A stretch of 64,000 nt of DNA, taken from Hamiltosporidium tvaerminnensis. Lineage: Eukaryota > Microsporidia > Dubosqiidae. A program made the translations under genes and the position numbers. Positions 20,401 through 30,447 of the stretch are shown here, piece by piece. Positions within the stretch are counted from its first letter, which is position 1. The number at the start of each line of letters is the position of its first letter. The DNA lies in the NCBI GenBank assembly GCA_022605425.2, contig CM061247.1, positions 855,501-919,500 on the forward strand, in the 5' to 3' direction. A model generated the notes under the pieces. It worked only from the letters and a program-made list of their open reading frames with translations. It made no database searches and had not been told where the DNA came from.

Positions 20401-20739
20401 AAAAAGTTTTTGAAGCAAATATTCAATAGAAAGGAAAGGTTTTATAATTCATGATTTCCAAATAAATTGTTTTTTAAATCAAAATATAAGTTTTAACTTG
20501 CAAGTATTTTAGATTAAACCTTGAATTATAATGTAATTAATGACTTAAAACCTTATTTTGTTAGATTATAAATACCGTTTAATTTACAAACTTTGCTTCT
20601 GTTGTAACTTAATGTAGCAAAAATGATTTTGCAGATATTTATTTTTCATATTCAAATATAAGATAATTTATTATGAAATAAAGCTTAATTTTCACGAGTT
20701 ATTTATTTTGTTTCTTCAGATTGTTTTACTCAAACTCAT
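20401..20739. other. Spacer between two LINE relics
   Basis: AT-rich; nothing recognised. Confidence 0.4.
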
Positions 20740-20994
20740 TATTATTCACTAAGAAAATTCTTCGTAATCTAACGTATTTTTTGCATTTAGTCAGTGTTTT
20801 GATTTCAATCATTTTATCATCCCTTTAAGGATCAATGTTTTCGTGTTTGCTTATTCCCAGTTTATATTTATTAAGTTGTATATGCAATAATTATAGACGG
20901 TTTTCCTTTCTGATTCATTAATACATCTCTAAATACATTTTCATCACTTTTTGGCATTTTGTCTAGGTTATAATTCTCATCTTTAATCTAATTG
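20740..20994 (-). mobile_element. Short decayed LINE 3' remnant
   Basis: Minus-strand match to the last few hundred bases of the element: ATTCATTAATACATCTCTAA near 20917 corresponds to TTCCTCATGCATCTCTGTTC in copies C and D, and TTTTTGGCATTTTGTC near 20960 to TTCGGCATTTAGTTCTG. It is 5'-truncated and ends where the dispersed repeat begins. Confidence 0.5.
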
Positions 20995-21240
20995 TTTAGG
21001 AGTATAAAATCATTAAAAATCATCTGCTTGGTAATTAGTGTGTAAAATTCGTTTGGAAATAATTGTTGGCATTTTAGTGGAATATAAATTACATTGGATC
21101 TTTAAGACGCCCTCTGAAATCCCGAGTTACAACAGATTAAAAGAAAAAAATAGAGAACTTCTATTTGATAATCTTTGACACCATAGCCAAAAGAAAACTG
21201 AAATATGTAAGTTCTTCGATCAAAAATTGAACTGTATATA
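20995..21240 (+). repeat. Dispersed repeat, copy 2
   Basis: Aligns by eye with 54,035-54,255: ATC(T)TG(C/T)TTGG(C/T)AAT, then GTGGGATATAAA / GTGGAATATAAA, GGATCT, and AATCCCGAGTTACAA(C/T)AGATTAAAA. A shorter match is at 1580-1680 on the minus strand. Confidence 0.6.
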
Positions 21241-22140
21241 ACTGCTTTTATTCTTTTCGATATTTATAGCTTTTCAAAGTACTTTGCTAGTATTTTGCCA
21301 CCACTATCGTTGTTTATCACTTACAACAAATATAAACACCATTCTTATATTTGACTTAACTTATTGAATGATATATCATCTTCCTTAGTTTTTAAGTTTT
21401 AACGTTCTAAGCAATTATTGCGCTGTACTTTCGGCATGATCTATTCTAACTAATTATAAATTTATTATTAAATATTTTAATAACACATGTGATTACCGAA
21501 TAAAGGTTTTCCTGTTTCAGATTTTAAAGTTTTTATCAATACAGTTCTAATTTTATATTTTATTTAATATTATTTTTAGCATTTTAATCTACCAATTTTT
21601 CTATATTTCGAACCTATGTTTCAAGTTCGATATCAGTCTTCATAAATAAGTAATTTATATTACTGGTCTTTACTTGTCAAAAACCTTCTTTTATAACTTT
21701 GTTATAAAAAGGATTGATTATTTGTATGTACAAGCTCCATGTATAAAAATTATATTTTAAAAATATTTTTTAAACTTTATGTCTAAAATTTGGAATACAA
21801 TTCTGAATAGGAAAAAATTATTTATCAGATAGAATAAACACCAAGTTTTGTAAAAAATTGAATTTATAAAGCGTTTTTATAATGAAATGATCTAAAAATG
21901 AAAATTTAAATTCATATAAATCATATCATAAAATTATAAAATCAAATATGGTAATCTAATTAAAAAATACGGTAGAAGAAGAAATTTTTTAGACTTTGTT
22001 CATTAAAAATTATAAAACAAACCTAACTACGTAACTGATGGCATTAAAAATACAAGTAAGCGATTTAATATTTTTCTTCAAAAATTTTAAATCAAATCCA
22101 GATGTATAACAAATACAATAGAAATTTTAATAAAATGAAT
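21241..22140. other. Gene-free AT-rich stretch
   Basis: About 0.9 kb; no gene or repeat supported. Confidence 0.5.
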
Positions 22141-22142
22141 GC

Positions 22143-22338
22143 AAACTAAAAGATTTGAAAATTTGAAAGTAAATTTCATAGGAAAAGCACAAAACCAATT
22201 CCAATATTAAAACATTGTTCAAATTCAAACTAAAAGATTTGAAAATTTAAATTCATATGAAAAGCACAAAACCAATTCCAATATTAAAACAATATTCAAA
22301 TTCAAACTAAAAGATTTGAAAATTTAAATTTTATTTCT
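22143..22338. repeat. Tandem repeat (77-84 bp) at the 3' end of YIF1
   Basis: AAACTAAAAGATTTGAAAAT starts units at 22143, 22227 and 22304. The companion segment GGAAAAGCACAAAACCAATTCC resembles the last codons of YIF1 (GGAAAGCATAAAAACTAAG), so this array also seems to have grown from a gene end. Confidence 0.8.
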
Positions 22339-22983
22339 TCAGGAAAGCATAAAAACTAAGAACACTTCCAGAATTACAGTAAAAAATAAAAAATAAATTT
22401 TACGTTGTCTATGAACCAAACTATTTCCAATTACAAATCCTTTCAAGCTCCGACTCAAAAAGAAGAAGAAAGCGCAATAAAAATATATTCTGACCAAAAC
22501 TCCCAAATATTTCATTTTAAACAATAAATTTAAAATAATTACAACAAATTTATATCCACTAAAAGACAAAAAATCCAATAATCCTAATTCAGAAATGTCC
22601 ATAAAATATCCAACCAATTTTACAATCGACATACAAACCAATTCCAGAATCAAACACCTACTAAAAATAATACCAAGTCTCTCAGGATTAAAATTATTCT
22701 TAAATCCCATATTCAACCCAATCAATAAAATATAAGTAACAAAACTCATAATAGGAATATACAAGTCAGGATCACTTACTTTCATAGAATCTGCCATAAT
22801 CACATCAGAATGATGTGCACAGTGCCATTCTTTATTTTTGAAAGGAAATATTATTACAATGAGTTTCATTAGTACATATTTATTTGTAATATTAAAATAT
22901 GGACGCATTTTTGCAAAATTTACACGTTGCATTCCTTTATTTACATAGTCTTTTACTACATCTTTCCCCATTTCTACGTTCAT
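22339..22983 (-). CDS. YIF1: Yif1-like ER-Golgi transport membrane protein
   Basis: 214 codons from ATG at 22983, shorter than animal or yeast Yif1 (about 290-315) because the cytosolic N-terminus is reduced. Yif1 pairs with Yip1 and Rab/Ypt GTPases on COPII vesicles and Golgi membranes. Family landmarks: IIFPFKNKEW (human VFPYTHQNW), DPDLYIPIMSFVTYILL (71-87; DLYIPTMAFITYVLL in animals), FNPERLG (98-104), SFSGYKFV (140-147) and the HRQRK loop (191-195). Five hydrophobic segments: about 75-94, 104-126, 144-160, 161-180 and 196-213, as in the family. A CCC motif lies 7 nt before the ATG, which supports this start. Confidence 0.93.
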   Translation of the reverse strand: MNVEMGKDVVKDYVNKGMQRVNFAKMRPYFNITNKYVLMKLIVIIFPFKNKEWHCAHHSDVIMADSMKVSDPDLYIPIMSFVTYILLIGLNMGFKNNFNPERLGIIFSRCLILELVCMSIVKLVGYFMDISELGLLDFLSFSGYKFVVIILNLLFKMKYLGVLVRIYFYCAFFFFLSRSLKGFVIGNSLVHRQRKIYFLFFTVILEVFLVFMLS

Positions 22984-22990
22984 TAAAAAA

Positions 22991-22993
22991 GGG
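22991..22993 (-). promoter_or_regulatory. CCC start-proximal motif of YIF1
   Basis: AAGCCCTTTTTTA precedes the ATG on the minus strand; CCC is 7 nt upstream. Confidence 0.45.
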
Positions 22994-23049
22994 CTTCTGT
23001 TTCCTTTTTGATGTAAGAATTAAACAATTTATAAGTTTTTTTTATTTGC

Positions 23050-23490
23050 AAATTGTTTCAAGAATTAGGAAATTAGGAAAATATTGTAAAGAAAAGAAAA
23101 TAGGAAACTAGGAAAGTAAAATATATTAGAAATTAGGAAAGAGGAAATATGAAAATATTGTAAAGAAAAGAAAATAGGAAACTAGGAAAGTAAAATATAT
23201 TAGAAATTAGGAAAGGGAATATTACGAAACTAGGAAAGTAAAATATATTAGAAATTAAGAAATAGGAAATATGAAAATATTGTAAAGAAAAGAAAATAGG
23301 AAACTAGGAAAGTAAAATATATTAGAAATTAAGAAATAGAAAGTAGGAAAATATTGTAATGAACAGAAACTAGGAAAGTAAGAAAGTAAAATATATTAGA
23401 AATTAAGAAATAGGAAATTAGGAAAATATTGTAATGAACAGAAACTAAGAAAGTAAAATATATTAGAAATTAGGAAAACGAGAAAGTAAG
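23050..23490. repeat. Degenerate purine-rich tandem repeat upstream of YIF1
   Basis: The word AAGTAAAATATATTAGAAATTA recurs near 23114, 23189, 23236, 23308, 23383 and 23452, with GAAAATATTGTAA(A/T)GAA between; spacing is mostly 70-75 bp with one short unit of about 47. Rich in GGAAA and TTAGGAAA. It separates YIF1 (start 22983) from the ISD11 3' end (23629). Confidence 0.85.
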
Positions 23491-23628
23491 AAAACGAGAA
23501 ACTAAAATTTATTCAAACATTAAATTTTTAGAAAGTAAGAAAAAAAATATGAAATTGGCAATCAAATAAGTTAAAAAATATTTACTTAAATCTATAGTTA
23601 AGTATCACTACTGATAAAAATAAAGAAT

Positions 23629-23883
23629 TCACAAATTACTATCTTTATCATTATAAAGATTGTAAATTTTAGTTTGTCTTTTAAGAACATCCATCAGATT
23701 ATTTTGTTCTTCCATATATTTTTTAATAGCACAGGTATTTTTTCCCTTTTCTAATTCTGATTGTAGAAATTCAAAGTCTTCATTTGCTTTTCTTGAAAAA
23801 TATTCTCTGAAATTTTGAGATTTAAATCTTGAAATTATTTTTAATAAATTTGCATATAAAACAGAAGGATCGTTGGTATTCAT
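23629..23883 (-). CDS. ISD11: Isd11/LYRM4-like mitosomal Fe-S assembly factor
   Basis: 84 codons from ATG at 23883, about the size of Isd11 (~90). Isd11 is an LYR-family protein that stabilises the cysteine desulfurase Nfs1; in microsporidia Fe-S assembly takes place in mitosomes. The pattern fits along its length: LYANLLKIISRF (human LYRAMLRESKRF), NFREYFSRKANEDF (NYRTYAVRRIRDAF), and a C-terminal LKRQTKIYNLYN (IRRQVHIGQLYS). The LYR tripeptide itself is LYA (residues 9-11), so the arginine is lost. No presequence is evident, as is common for such small imported proteins. A CCC motif is 3 nt before the ATG. Without a profile search the call rests on aligned motifs, but I find it convincing. 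Confidence 0.8.
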   Translation of the reverse strand: MNTNDPSVLYANLLKIISRFKSQNFREYFSRKANEDFEFLQSELEKGKNTCAIKKYMEEQNNLMDVLKRQTKIYNLYNDKDSNL

Positions 23884-23886
23884 ACA

Positions 23887-23889
23887 GGG
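23887..23889 (-). promoter_or_regulatory. CCC start-proximal motif of ISD11
   Basis: TTATAACCCTGT directly precedes the ATG on the minus strand. Confidence 0.45.
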
Positions 23890-23929
23890 TTATAAAGACA
23901 TAGAAAATAATTTATTAGTTTGAAATATA

Positions 23930-24175
23930 AAAAAAGTCAATGAAAAAATTTAGAGAAATAAAAATAATTTAGAAAATATAAAATAAAATAATTTAGAGAA
24001 ACAAGAAATCTAATTTAAAAAATACGGAATAAAATAATTTAGAAATAAGAAATTTATTTTAAAAAAATAATTACAAAAAGAAATTTAAAAAAATAATTAC
24101 AAAATCAAATTTAAAAAAATAATTACAAAAAGAAATTTAAAAATATAATTATAAAAGAAGAATAGAATTTACTTT
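23930..24175. repeat. Short A-rich tandem repeats at the 3' end of VID27
   Basis: AAAATAATTTAGA-type words (23960-24050) give way to a 27-28-bp unit, TAATTACAAAAAGAAATTTA-like, repeated four times from about 24063 to 24165. It lies between the VID27 stop and the ISD11 start. Confidence 0.8.
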
Positions 24176-24178
24176 TAA

Positions 24179-25957
24179 TTACCTTTTCTTCATTCCTCCT
24201 CCTCTCACAACTCTTTCAAAATTCTTCATATTTTCTTTCTTCGCTATCTTTACATCATTTCTCAAAGCAACAATAACATTTTCATCGTTATCAATATCAA
24301 AGGTATCTGTTACTACGGTGTCTCCATATTTTTTAATTTGATAAGAAAATAATCTTCCTTTTAAAATATCTTTTAAATTCCAAATAATTACGTAATGACC
24401 TGTGGAGGTGACAATGCTTTCTTCTCGATTATCTGTACTGAATTTTGCAGGTGTGAAATTTACTTCTTCTTGTATGTAAGCAAGGTGTTCAGGTTTTAAA
24501 CCGAGTCTTTTAGGGATCGGTTTTTCTTTGATGCTTTTGCTGTAATCACCACTTTCAAGACAGATAAGAAGAAGGTAACTTTTACAGGTGCAAATTATAA
24601 ATTTGCCATTTCTTGTCACATCGACACCAACAATTTTGTCTCCCAATCCTGGAAGAAGACTTTTTGCTCTTTTTTCTATTTTGTCGTACAATCTGACGTC
24701 TCCTTTTTCACTTCCAACGACTACGTCTCCTTTTGAGGTGGTGACACCGCATTCGAAACCGCATTTTGTTTTGTAACTCTTGCCTTCAATTACAAGTTCT
24801 TTGGTTCGAGGATCGACTCTAAATAATGAATTATCGCTGACACCGATGAGTGTGTCATCGTTATTTTGTTTTTTAGAATCGAAAAAATCGTTGATTTTTC
24901 TTTTGCAGTCCCAATTTTCTACTATCGATCCTCTGTTCAAATCGACTTTCATTAATTTGTTTTGATCTGTGCTGTCCATACAGATTAAAGCACTCCCATC
25001 ACCATAAATTAGCATCTTAGAAACGTCTGCTCTATTATCTGTACTTTCTCTTCCAATAATATTTTTCATGTTCGTTTTGAATTCCAATCCTTCATTTCCT
25101 TTTCTAAACACACCAATAGACCCTCCTCTTCCAACAAAAACCCTGTCATTGTCTAACGCAAGCACTGAATTTTTTTCTTTTTCGTCATTTTTAGATTCTT
25201 CATAATTAAACACGTCAGATTGGTAATCGACATCTTCGAACGAAGATTCACTTTCATAATTAAATTCTACATCCTGATAATATTTCTCAGGAATGTGTTC
25301 AGATTCTTCGGATTTAAAATTTAAATTTGTATATTTCGATACAAATTCTAAAAAAGAAAGATTTTCTGAAAATTGAAGTGAAAAAGTATAAAAATTATTT
25401 TCTTTAAGAATTGACCAAACAAAAGTTCTAAGTTTTTTGTCCATATAAAACTGCGTATCAGAAGAAATCTGTTCAAAATGTAAAATTTCATTTTGGTTTT
25501 CTACACGAAGAAATGATTGTACATTTTCGTGAATAAGAGTGACTGATGTATTTCCATCCATTACAATAAACTGAGAAGAAAGAGAATCGTAGGTAGAATA
25601 AGAAACACTTGAACAGTGAAATATAGGCGGAGTATTGGAAATCAAAGGATATACGTTGTTATAAAACAAAGTTAAACTTTGAATTGGATGAGAAGTTAAA
25701 ATATAAAAAGTGTATTTTTCTTTGTTGAATATAAAATCTAAAGAAATGTTTGGATCGGTGTTTATTTGGAGTTTTGATAATTTTTTTATTGGAATTTTTA
25801 TTGGTGTCTCTTTTTCAGATGTTTTAAATAAAATGTCGGTGTCTTTGTGGTAAATTGATGTGTTTTGTAAAATTAGAGTTTTTTGTTTGTACAAATTTCC
25901 TGTCAGCGAAGTTTCTTTTTTTCTTGAAAGAAAAGATTTTAGAAATGCAAATACCAT
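24179..25957 (-). CDS. VID27: Vid27-like protein
   Basis: 592 codons from ATG at 25957, shorter than yeast Vid27 (about 780). Vid27 is linked to vacuolar import and degradation of gluconeogenic enzymes; its molecular role is poorly known. Here residues 1-175 form the N-terminal domain (a PH-like fold in the family). About 205-265 is an acidic, Tyr/Glu/Asp-rich linker. About 265-580 is the Vid27 beta-propeller domain: FVGRGGSIGVF, KMLIYGDGSALIC, GVSDNSLFRVDPR, GSEKGDVRLYDK, LPGLGDKIVGVDV, TCKSYLLLI, FTPAKF, SIVTSTGHYVIIWNLK and the basic end. These blocks match fungal Vid27 in order. It is head-to-head with NDC80 across 674 bp that hold tandem repeats. A CCC motif is 3 nt before the ATG. Confidence 0.95.
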   Translation of the reverse strand: MVFAFLKSFLSRKKETSLTGNLYKQKTLILQNTSIYHKDTDILFKTSEKETPIKIPIKKLSKLQINTDPNISLDFIFNKEKYTFYILTSHPIQSLTLFYNNVYPLISNTPPIFHCSSVSYSTYDSLSSQFIVMDGNTSVTLIHENVQSFLRVENQNEILHFEQISSDTQFYMDKKLRTFVWSILKENNFYTFSLQFSENLSFLEFVSKYTNLNFKSEESEHIPEKYYQDVEFNYESESSFEDVDYQSDVFNYEESKNDEKEKNSVLALDNDRVFVGRGGSIGVFRKGNEGLEFKTNMKNIIGRESTDNRADVSKMLIYGDGSALICMDSTDQNKLMKVDLNRGSIVENWDCKRKINDFFDSKKQNNDDTLIGVSDNSLFRVDPRTKELVIEGKSYKTKCGFECGVTTSKGDVVVGSEKGDVRLYDKIEKRAKSLLPGLGDKIVGVDVTRNGKFIICTCKSYLLLICLESGDYSKSIKEKPIPKRLGLKPEHLAYIQEEVNFTPAKFSTDNREESIVTSTGHYVIIWNLKDILKGRLFSYQIKKYGDTVVTDTFDIDNDENVIVALRNDVKIAKKENMKNFERVVRGGGMKKR

Positions 25958-25960
25958 TGA

Positions 25961-25963
25961 GGG
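25961..25963 (-). promoter_or_regulatory. CCC start-proximal motif of VID27
   Basis: GCAACCCTCA directly precedes the ATG on the minus strand. Confidence 0.45.
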
Positions 25964-26018
25964 TTGCTTTTTTTATTTTTTAATTTAATTTTTGGGAAGT
26001 AAAAAAAAAGAAGAAAAA

Positions 26019-26325
26019 ATTCGTATTTTTTAAAATGAAATAAATTTCTAGTAAAAATAATTTAAAAAATTAAGAAGGTTTTTGATTTTAGTTCCTTAAA
26101 AATTCGTATTTTTTAAATAAAATAAATTTTTATTTGAAATAATTAAGAAGGTTTTTGATTTTAGTTCCTTAGAAATTCGTAGTTTTTAAAATGAAATAAA
26201 TTTTTATTTAATAAAATTTAGAAAGTTTTGGATTTTAGTTCCTTAGAAATTCGTAGTTTTTAAAATGAAATAAATTTTTATTTAATAAAATTTAGAAAGT
26301 TTGGATTTTAGTTCCTTAGAAATTT
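26019..26325. repeat. Tandem repeat (73-82 bp) in the VID27/NDC80 divergent spacer
   Basis: Four units begin with AATTCGTA near 26019, 26101, 26174 and 26248, each holding AAATAAATTT and ending with GATTTTAGTTCCTTA. The last two units are almost identical. The array occupies the shared upstream region of two genes. The rest of the spacer to 26620 is T-rich. Confidence 0.85.
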
Positions 26326-26620
26326 TAATTATATCAATTTATTATAAGTTGTTGAGGCATATTTTTTCTTAGTCTAATATTACGTTTTTATTTTTACTTT
26401 TTATTTTAGAATTACTTTAGATTTCTTTTGTTATTCCTGTATTGATTATTCAAAGATTATTTACTTTTTATTTTATTTTTATGGACTTTTTATTTTACTA
26501 TTATTCTACAATTGTTTTGTATTTTTTTTTATTATTTTAAAGAAATTTTTGCGGTTTTTTTTTTGTAAATTTAAATATTTTTTTTATAAAAAAAGGCATT
26601 AAAAATCTAAAAATGGAAAG

Positions 26621-26623
26621 CCC
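26621..26623 (+). promoter_or_regulatory. CCC start-proximal motif of NDC80
   Basis: AAAGCCCTATAATAA precedes the ATG at 26632; it helps choose this start over the out-of-frame ATG at 26613. Confidence 0.45.
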
Positions 26624-26631
26624 TATAATAA

Positions 26632-28398
26632 ATGCAAAGAACAAATATGACTCCTACACGTAGAAAGAGTGTAAAACCGAGTACAAATTTACCACCTCGA
26701 TTTTCAGTGTCAATGCCTCGACAATCTGTGATGAGAGAAGAAGATACAAAAAGAAGAGATGCGAGACAGGTTCGAGATAGAGATTATCAGCAGACATGTC
26801 AGGATATTGTGTATAAATTCTTAGTAGAAAATGGGTATCAGGGTGTTCTTTCTGTTAAAACATTGCAAGCGCCTTCTTTAAAAGATTTTCAAACAATTTT
26901 TAAATTTATTTTTTCATTTATTGATTCTAAATTTGAATTTTCACAGAGATTTGAAGAAGATATAATGACAATATTAAAAATGTATAAATATGCATTTTCT
27001 AGTGAGATAAATCGAAGTCAGTTGATTGCGATGACACCACATACGTGGCCCGCAGTTCTAAGTATGTTAAGTTGGTTGGTAGGGTTGGTTTTTTGTTTCG
27101 AAGGAGTTGGTGAGAATTCTAATTTACAGGAAGAAAATATTTTAGAAAATTTATTTTTTGATTTTGTTTGTCACGGATATCAAAAGTTTTTAGAAGGAGA
27201 TGAAGATGAGGAGAATTTAGATGAAGAACTTAATATTAAAATTAATAATATGTATATCGATTCTTTTAATGAAATTGAAGAAAAAAGAAGTATTTTGAAA
27301 GAGATTGAAAACAAAATTGAAAATTTTAATGATAAAAATGAAGAAAAACTTTCATTAGAAAATAGAAAAAATGGGTTACTGAAGGATATGAACGATTTGA
27401 ATTCTGCAAAGAAACTTTTAGACGATAAACAAAAAAAATATGAAAATTATGTAAATAAACTTACAGAAGAATTAAATGAATTCGAAAATGAAGCTAATCA
27501 AGCAAAAATAGAAATTGAAGATTTAAAAAATATAATTTCTACACAAAAAATAAATCCTTGTGATGTGAGAGTTATGAATACAGAAAAGGAAATTCTTATA
27601 AAGGAGTTGGAAAATCTTAAACCCGAAAAGGAAAGATTGTTAAAAATGGTTGGGGAATTTGAAAATATTTATGTCAGTAAAGTAGACGAAGGAGAAAAAT
27701 TACTTTTTGATTTGAAAGGAATTCGCAATCAACCACTTCCCTTCCTAATTTCTAAAGAAAAAGAAAGAGAAGAAAAAATGGATTTAAAATTTAATTCGTG
27801 TGAACAAAAGAATGATTTATTCGTTGAAAAAGGAAATTCACCTCAAAAATCTGTCGAGAATTCTAAATATCTTGATTTTGATTTTAGAATTTGTGAGGAA
27901 TATAAAATAATTGGAAATACAGATGAATATGTTGATACTATTGACAAAGAGGTTATAAAAGAACGCGATGAATTTACAAAATATGAAATATCAAATAAAG
28001 AATTACTTGAAAGAAAATCGAATGATGAATCTGCATGTAAGGAAATGGAAAGAAATATAAAAATAATGGAAGAAAAATTATACTCGGTTGGAAAAATTTA
28101 TTTGGAAAAGAAGGAATTATCTGATAAGGAACAACAAAAAAGTAGAAAAGAATTGGAAAAGATTGAAAGCGATCTTCTAAGACTTCAGCTTGATTCTAAT
28201 AATTCTTTGTTAATATCTGAACAAACTTTACAACGAGCGAAAATAAATGTGGATAGAATTATTCAAACTTCTAAATCTGAAAAAGACGAAGTAGAAAAAT
28301 TGTTGGCTAATTTCAATGAAAATCTTCAATCCTATTATAAAATAATTCGTAGTTATATGAAAGAATTAGAAAATTTGGTACCTAAGGATATCCTCTAA
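26632..28398 (+). CDS. NDC80: Kinetochore protein Ndc80 (Hec1)
   Basis: 588 codons from ATG at 26632, close to the usual 620-690. Ndc80 binds microtubules at the outer kinetochore with Nuf2, Spc24 and Spc25. Residues 1-48 are a basic Ser/Thr/Arg-rich tail (a likely Aurora-type target by analogy). About 50-158 is the calponin-homology domain with ENGY, LQAPSLKDF, FKFIF and the hallmark PHTWP (136-140; APHTWP in other species). From about 165 to the end it is a long charged coiled coil (Glu/Lys/Asn-rich), with a low-heptad stretch around 360-450 that may hold the family's loop. It is the only plus-strand gene of the 22.3-28.4 kb island. Confidence 0.95.
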   Translation: MQRTNMTPTRRKSVKPSTNLPPRFSVSMPRQSVMREEDTKRRDARQVRDRDYQQTCQDIVYKFLVENGYQGVLSVKTLQAPSLKDFQTIFKFIFSFIDSKFEFSQRFEEDIMTILKMYKYAFSSEINRSQLIAMTPHTWPAVLSMLSWLVGLVFCFEGVGENSNLQEENILENLFFDFVCHGYQKFLEGDEDEENLDEELNIKINNMYIDSFNEIEEKRSILKEIENKIENFNDKNEEKLSLENRKNGLLKDMNDLNSAKKLLDDKQKKYENYVNKLTEELNEFENEANQAKIEIEDLKNIISTQKINPCDVRVMNTEKEILIKELENLKPEKERLLKMVGEFENIYVSKVDEGEKLLFDLKGIRNQPLPFLISKEKEREEKMDLKFNSCEQKNDLFVEKGNSPQKSVENSKYLDFDFRICEEYKIIGNTDEYVDTIDKEVIKERDEFTKYEISNKELLERKSNDESACKEMERNIKIMEEKLYSVGKIYLEKKELSDKEQQKSRKELEKIESDLLRLQLDSNNSLLISEQTLQRAKINVDRIIQTSKSEKDEVEKLLANFNENLQSYYKIIRSYMKELENLVPKDIL

Positions 28399-28734
28399 AA
28401 AATAGAATTTTTAGATATTTTTTCACATATTTTAGTTCCTTTTAGAAGCTTGTATTTCTATGTTTCTTTTATAATATTTTTTTGCGATCAAATATACAGT
28501 TTTATTTAGAAAAATGGCAAATTAATAAAGTTTATATATTCTTTAAATTATACTTTTTGTTTCTCCAATCGTATTTGATGTTTTATATTTGTATTCTTGT
28601 ATATTTTCATCTAATTCTGTATTAAAAAGAGTTGTTTATAAAATTTTTGTAATTAGAATAAAATGGTTTTATTTCTCATAATTTCTTTTTTTAAAATCAA
28701 TTTATTTTCCAAATATTTTTTTCAGGGGCATTAA
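28399..28734. other. Spacer after NDC80
   Basis: AT-rich; a TTTTAGTTCCTTTTAGAA word near 28430 resembles the unit end of the 26.0-26.3 kb array. No gene seen. Confidence 0.4.
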
Positions 28735-29515
28735 CACACCAGAAGGCATAATAAATGGTTGTAGGCCTCCTTAATTTCACTTTTAGTCCTTCAAAACAGA
28801 TTAAGAGTCATATGGTTCAATAAATTGTTGAAAATAAGTTTTTTGAACCGTGATTTATGATATGAATATAACTCGAAGTCAAAATTCGCAATGATACTTC
28901 AACACATATATTTTATCAAAAGTAAAAATTGATAACATTCATTGAAGAAGGAATTATTTCCAAGATTCACCTTGAACAGTTTAAACCGAAAAACTTAGGA
29001 AGTATGACTCGTCAGCAAAAAGGTATAACCTTATATATAAGTGTATTGTTGCCCTTATCTTTAATGTGATAAACTGGGATGGCATTGTAACAAAACACCA
29101 TGAGATGTATCTTAAATAATGCAAATACTCATGAGTGTAGATACATACATTCAGTCTATAGTACCTAAGAAGACGGTTCAAACAATTTTCTTTGATCGAC
29201 GAAGAAGACTTGAGTCAAGACCAAATGCCGATGAAAGGTGGGAGAGAGCGTTAATGGGTTTTATTATGAGAGCAGAGATGCATGAGGAACCAAAACCCCT
29301 TTTAAAAGAAGCGAAAAGAGATAAAGATGGTGTTAAAATTTTAAAAACAAAATATGATACACTCCTTATTTCACAAGGAGGAACCCTGTTAGAGGAACCG
29401 ACCATAAACATAAATGAAGAGTCGGATTTGGAAGAAGAGACAATAGTGGTTAAAGAGGTAGAAGAAAACATATAAAAATGGTAAAAATATTTTAACCCAG
29501 AATTTTGTTCGATAA
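28735..29515 (+). mobile_element. LINE remnant, endonuclease and 3' tail
   Basis: Starts near CACCAGAAGGCATAATAAA (zinc finger end; CACCAGACGGCATAATGAA in other copies), continues through the endonuclease with many lesions, and becomes well preserved from about 29140. The 118-codon frame 29119-29475 carries the tail with an intact acidic end (ESDLEEETIVVKEVEENI). The 3' tail AACCCAGAATTTTG is recognisable. Better preserved 3' than 5', so probably 5'-truncated and mid-aged. Confidence 0.85.
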
Positions 29516-30447
29516 AATTCTTTACCTAATTTTTTTATACTTTATCTTTCAAAAAATACTTACTTACAAAAAAAAATGTGGCAGCACGGATAATTAAAAT
29601 ACATCATTTGGCCCTAATCCGAAGACCTCCGATCTTAAACATAGATTAAAATTATTTATTTAAAATCAAGCCATCATTGCTCAAAAGTAAAATTTTAATT
29701 AAAAAAATCACATTAGAATTTAATCAGACCATAACCGAATAATTAATCATAGAACTCGAAAATACTGGAAACGTCAAATAAAGATTAAATTTAACATTCA
29801 TGAAGGATAAATCAATCAGAATTTGCTTCTTATATGAAGAATCTAGAAACGCAAACTCTCGAAGCTATCTGTTAAAAAATATTCATTAAAATTAACTGAT
29901 GTTCAATGAAGTTAATAAATTCAAAAATTTAAAAAAAATAGATTTACCTACCATGAAAGAAAGTAATTTAGTGCTTGCTATAGAATACGTACCAATAACG
30001 AAAATCATAAGAGTCGTTATGTTTTTGTTAGTCTTTCCTTGGTTAATTTCCAATACATCAGTAAGATTCACATTTCCAGGTGATACAAGCAGTTTCGAGA
30101 GAAGCAACAAATGCGCAGTCGCTTAAACGAAAACAAGCCCACATTCTAATGATAACAAGATGGTTTTAATACAAATTTAGACTAACGAAAAACAGAACAT
30201 ATTCTGTCTAATTGCACTAAATCGGTGACATCATTTCATATAGATAACATTGAAGAATATCATGTTAAATTTAATATAATTTCGGAACTAAAAGGACCTG
30301 GGATGAAATAATAATACTGAAAAAAGAATTAACATTGGTAAAAAATTTTGCATTTCTATAATTTTTTAACATCATTTTATATTTTCATAGAAAGTCTTTA
30401 TTATGAAAAAATTTATAACATCATTTATATTTTAGAATTTTAAAGTA
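29516..30447. other. Gene-free stretch
   Basis: Open frames at 29892-30126 on both strands are short and not recognised. Nothing else supported. Confidence 0.45.

Noticed and set aside
23050-23490. CRISPR-like array
   Set aside because: Units are degenerate tandem repeats without unique spacers, in a eukaryotic context.
29892-30126. Overlapping open frames on both strands
   Set aside because: Short, unrecognised, both strands equally open; no support for a gene.
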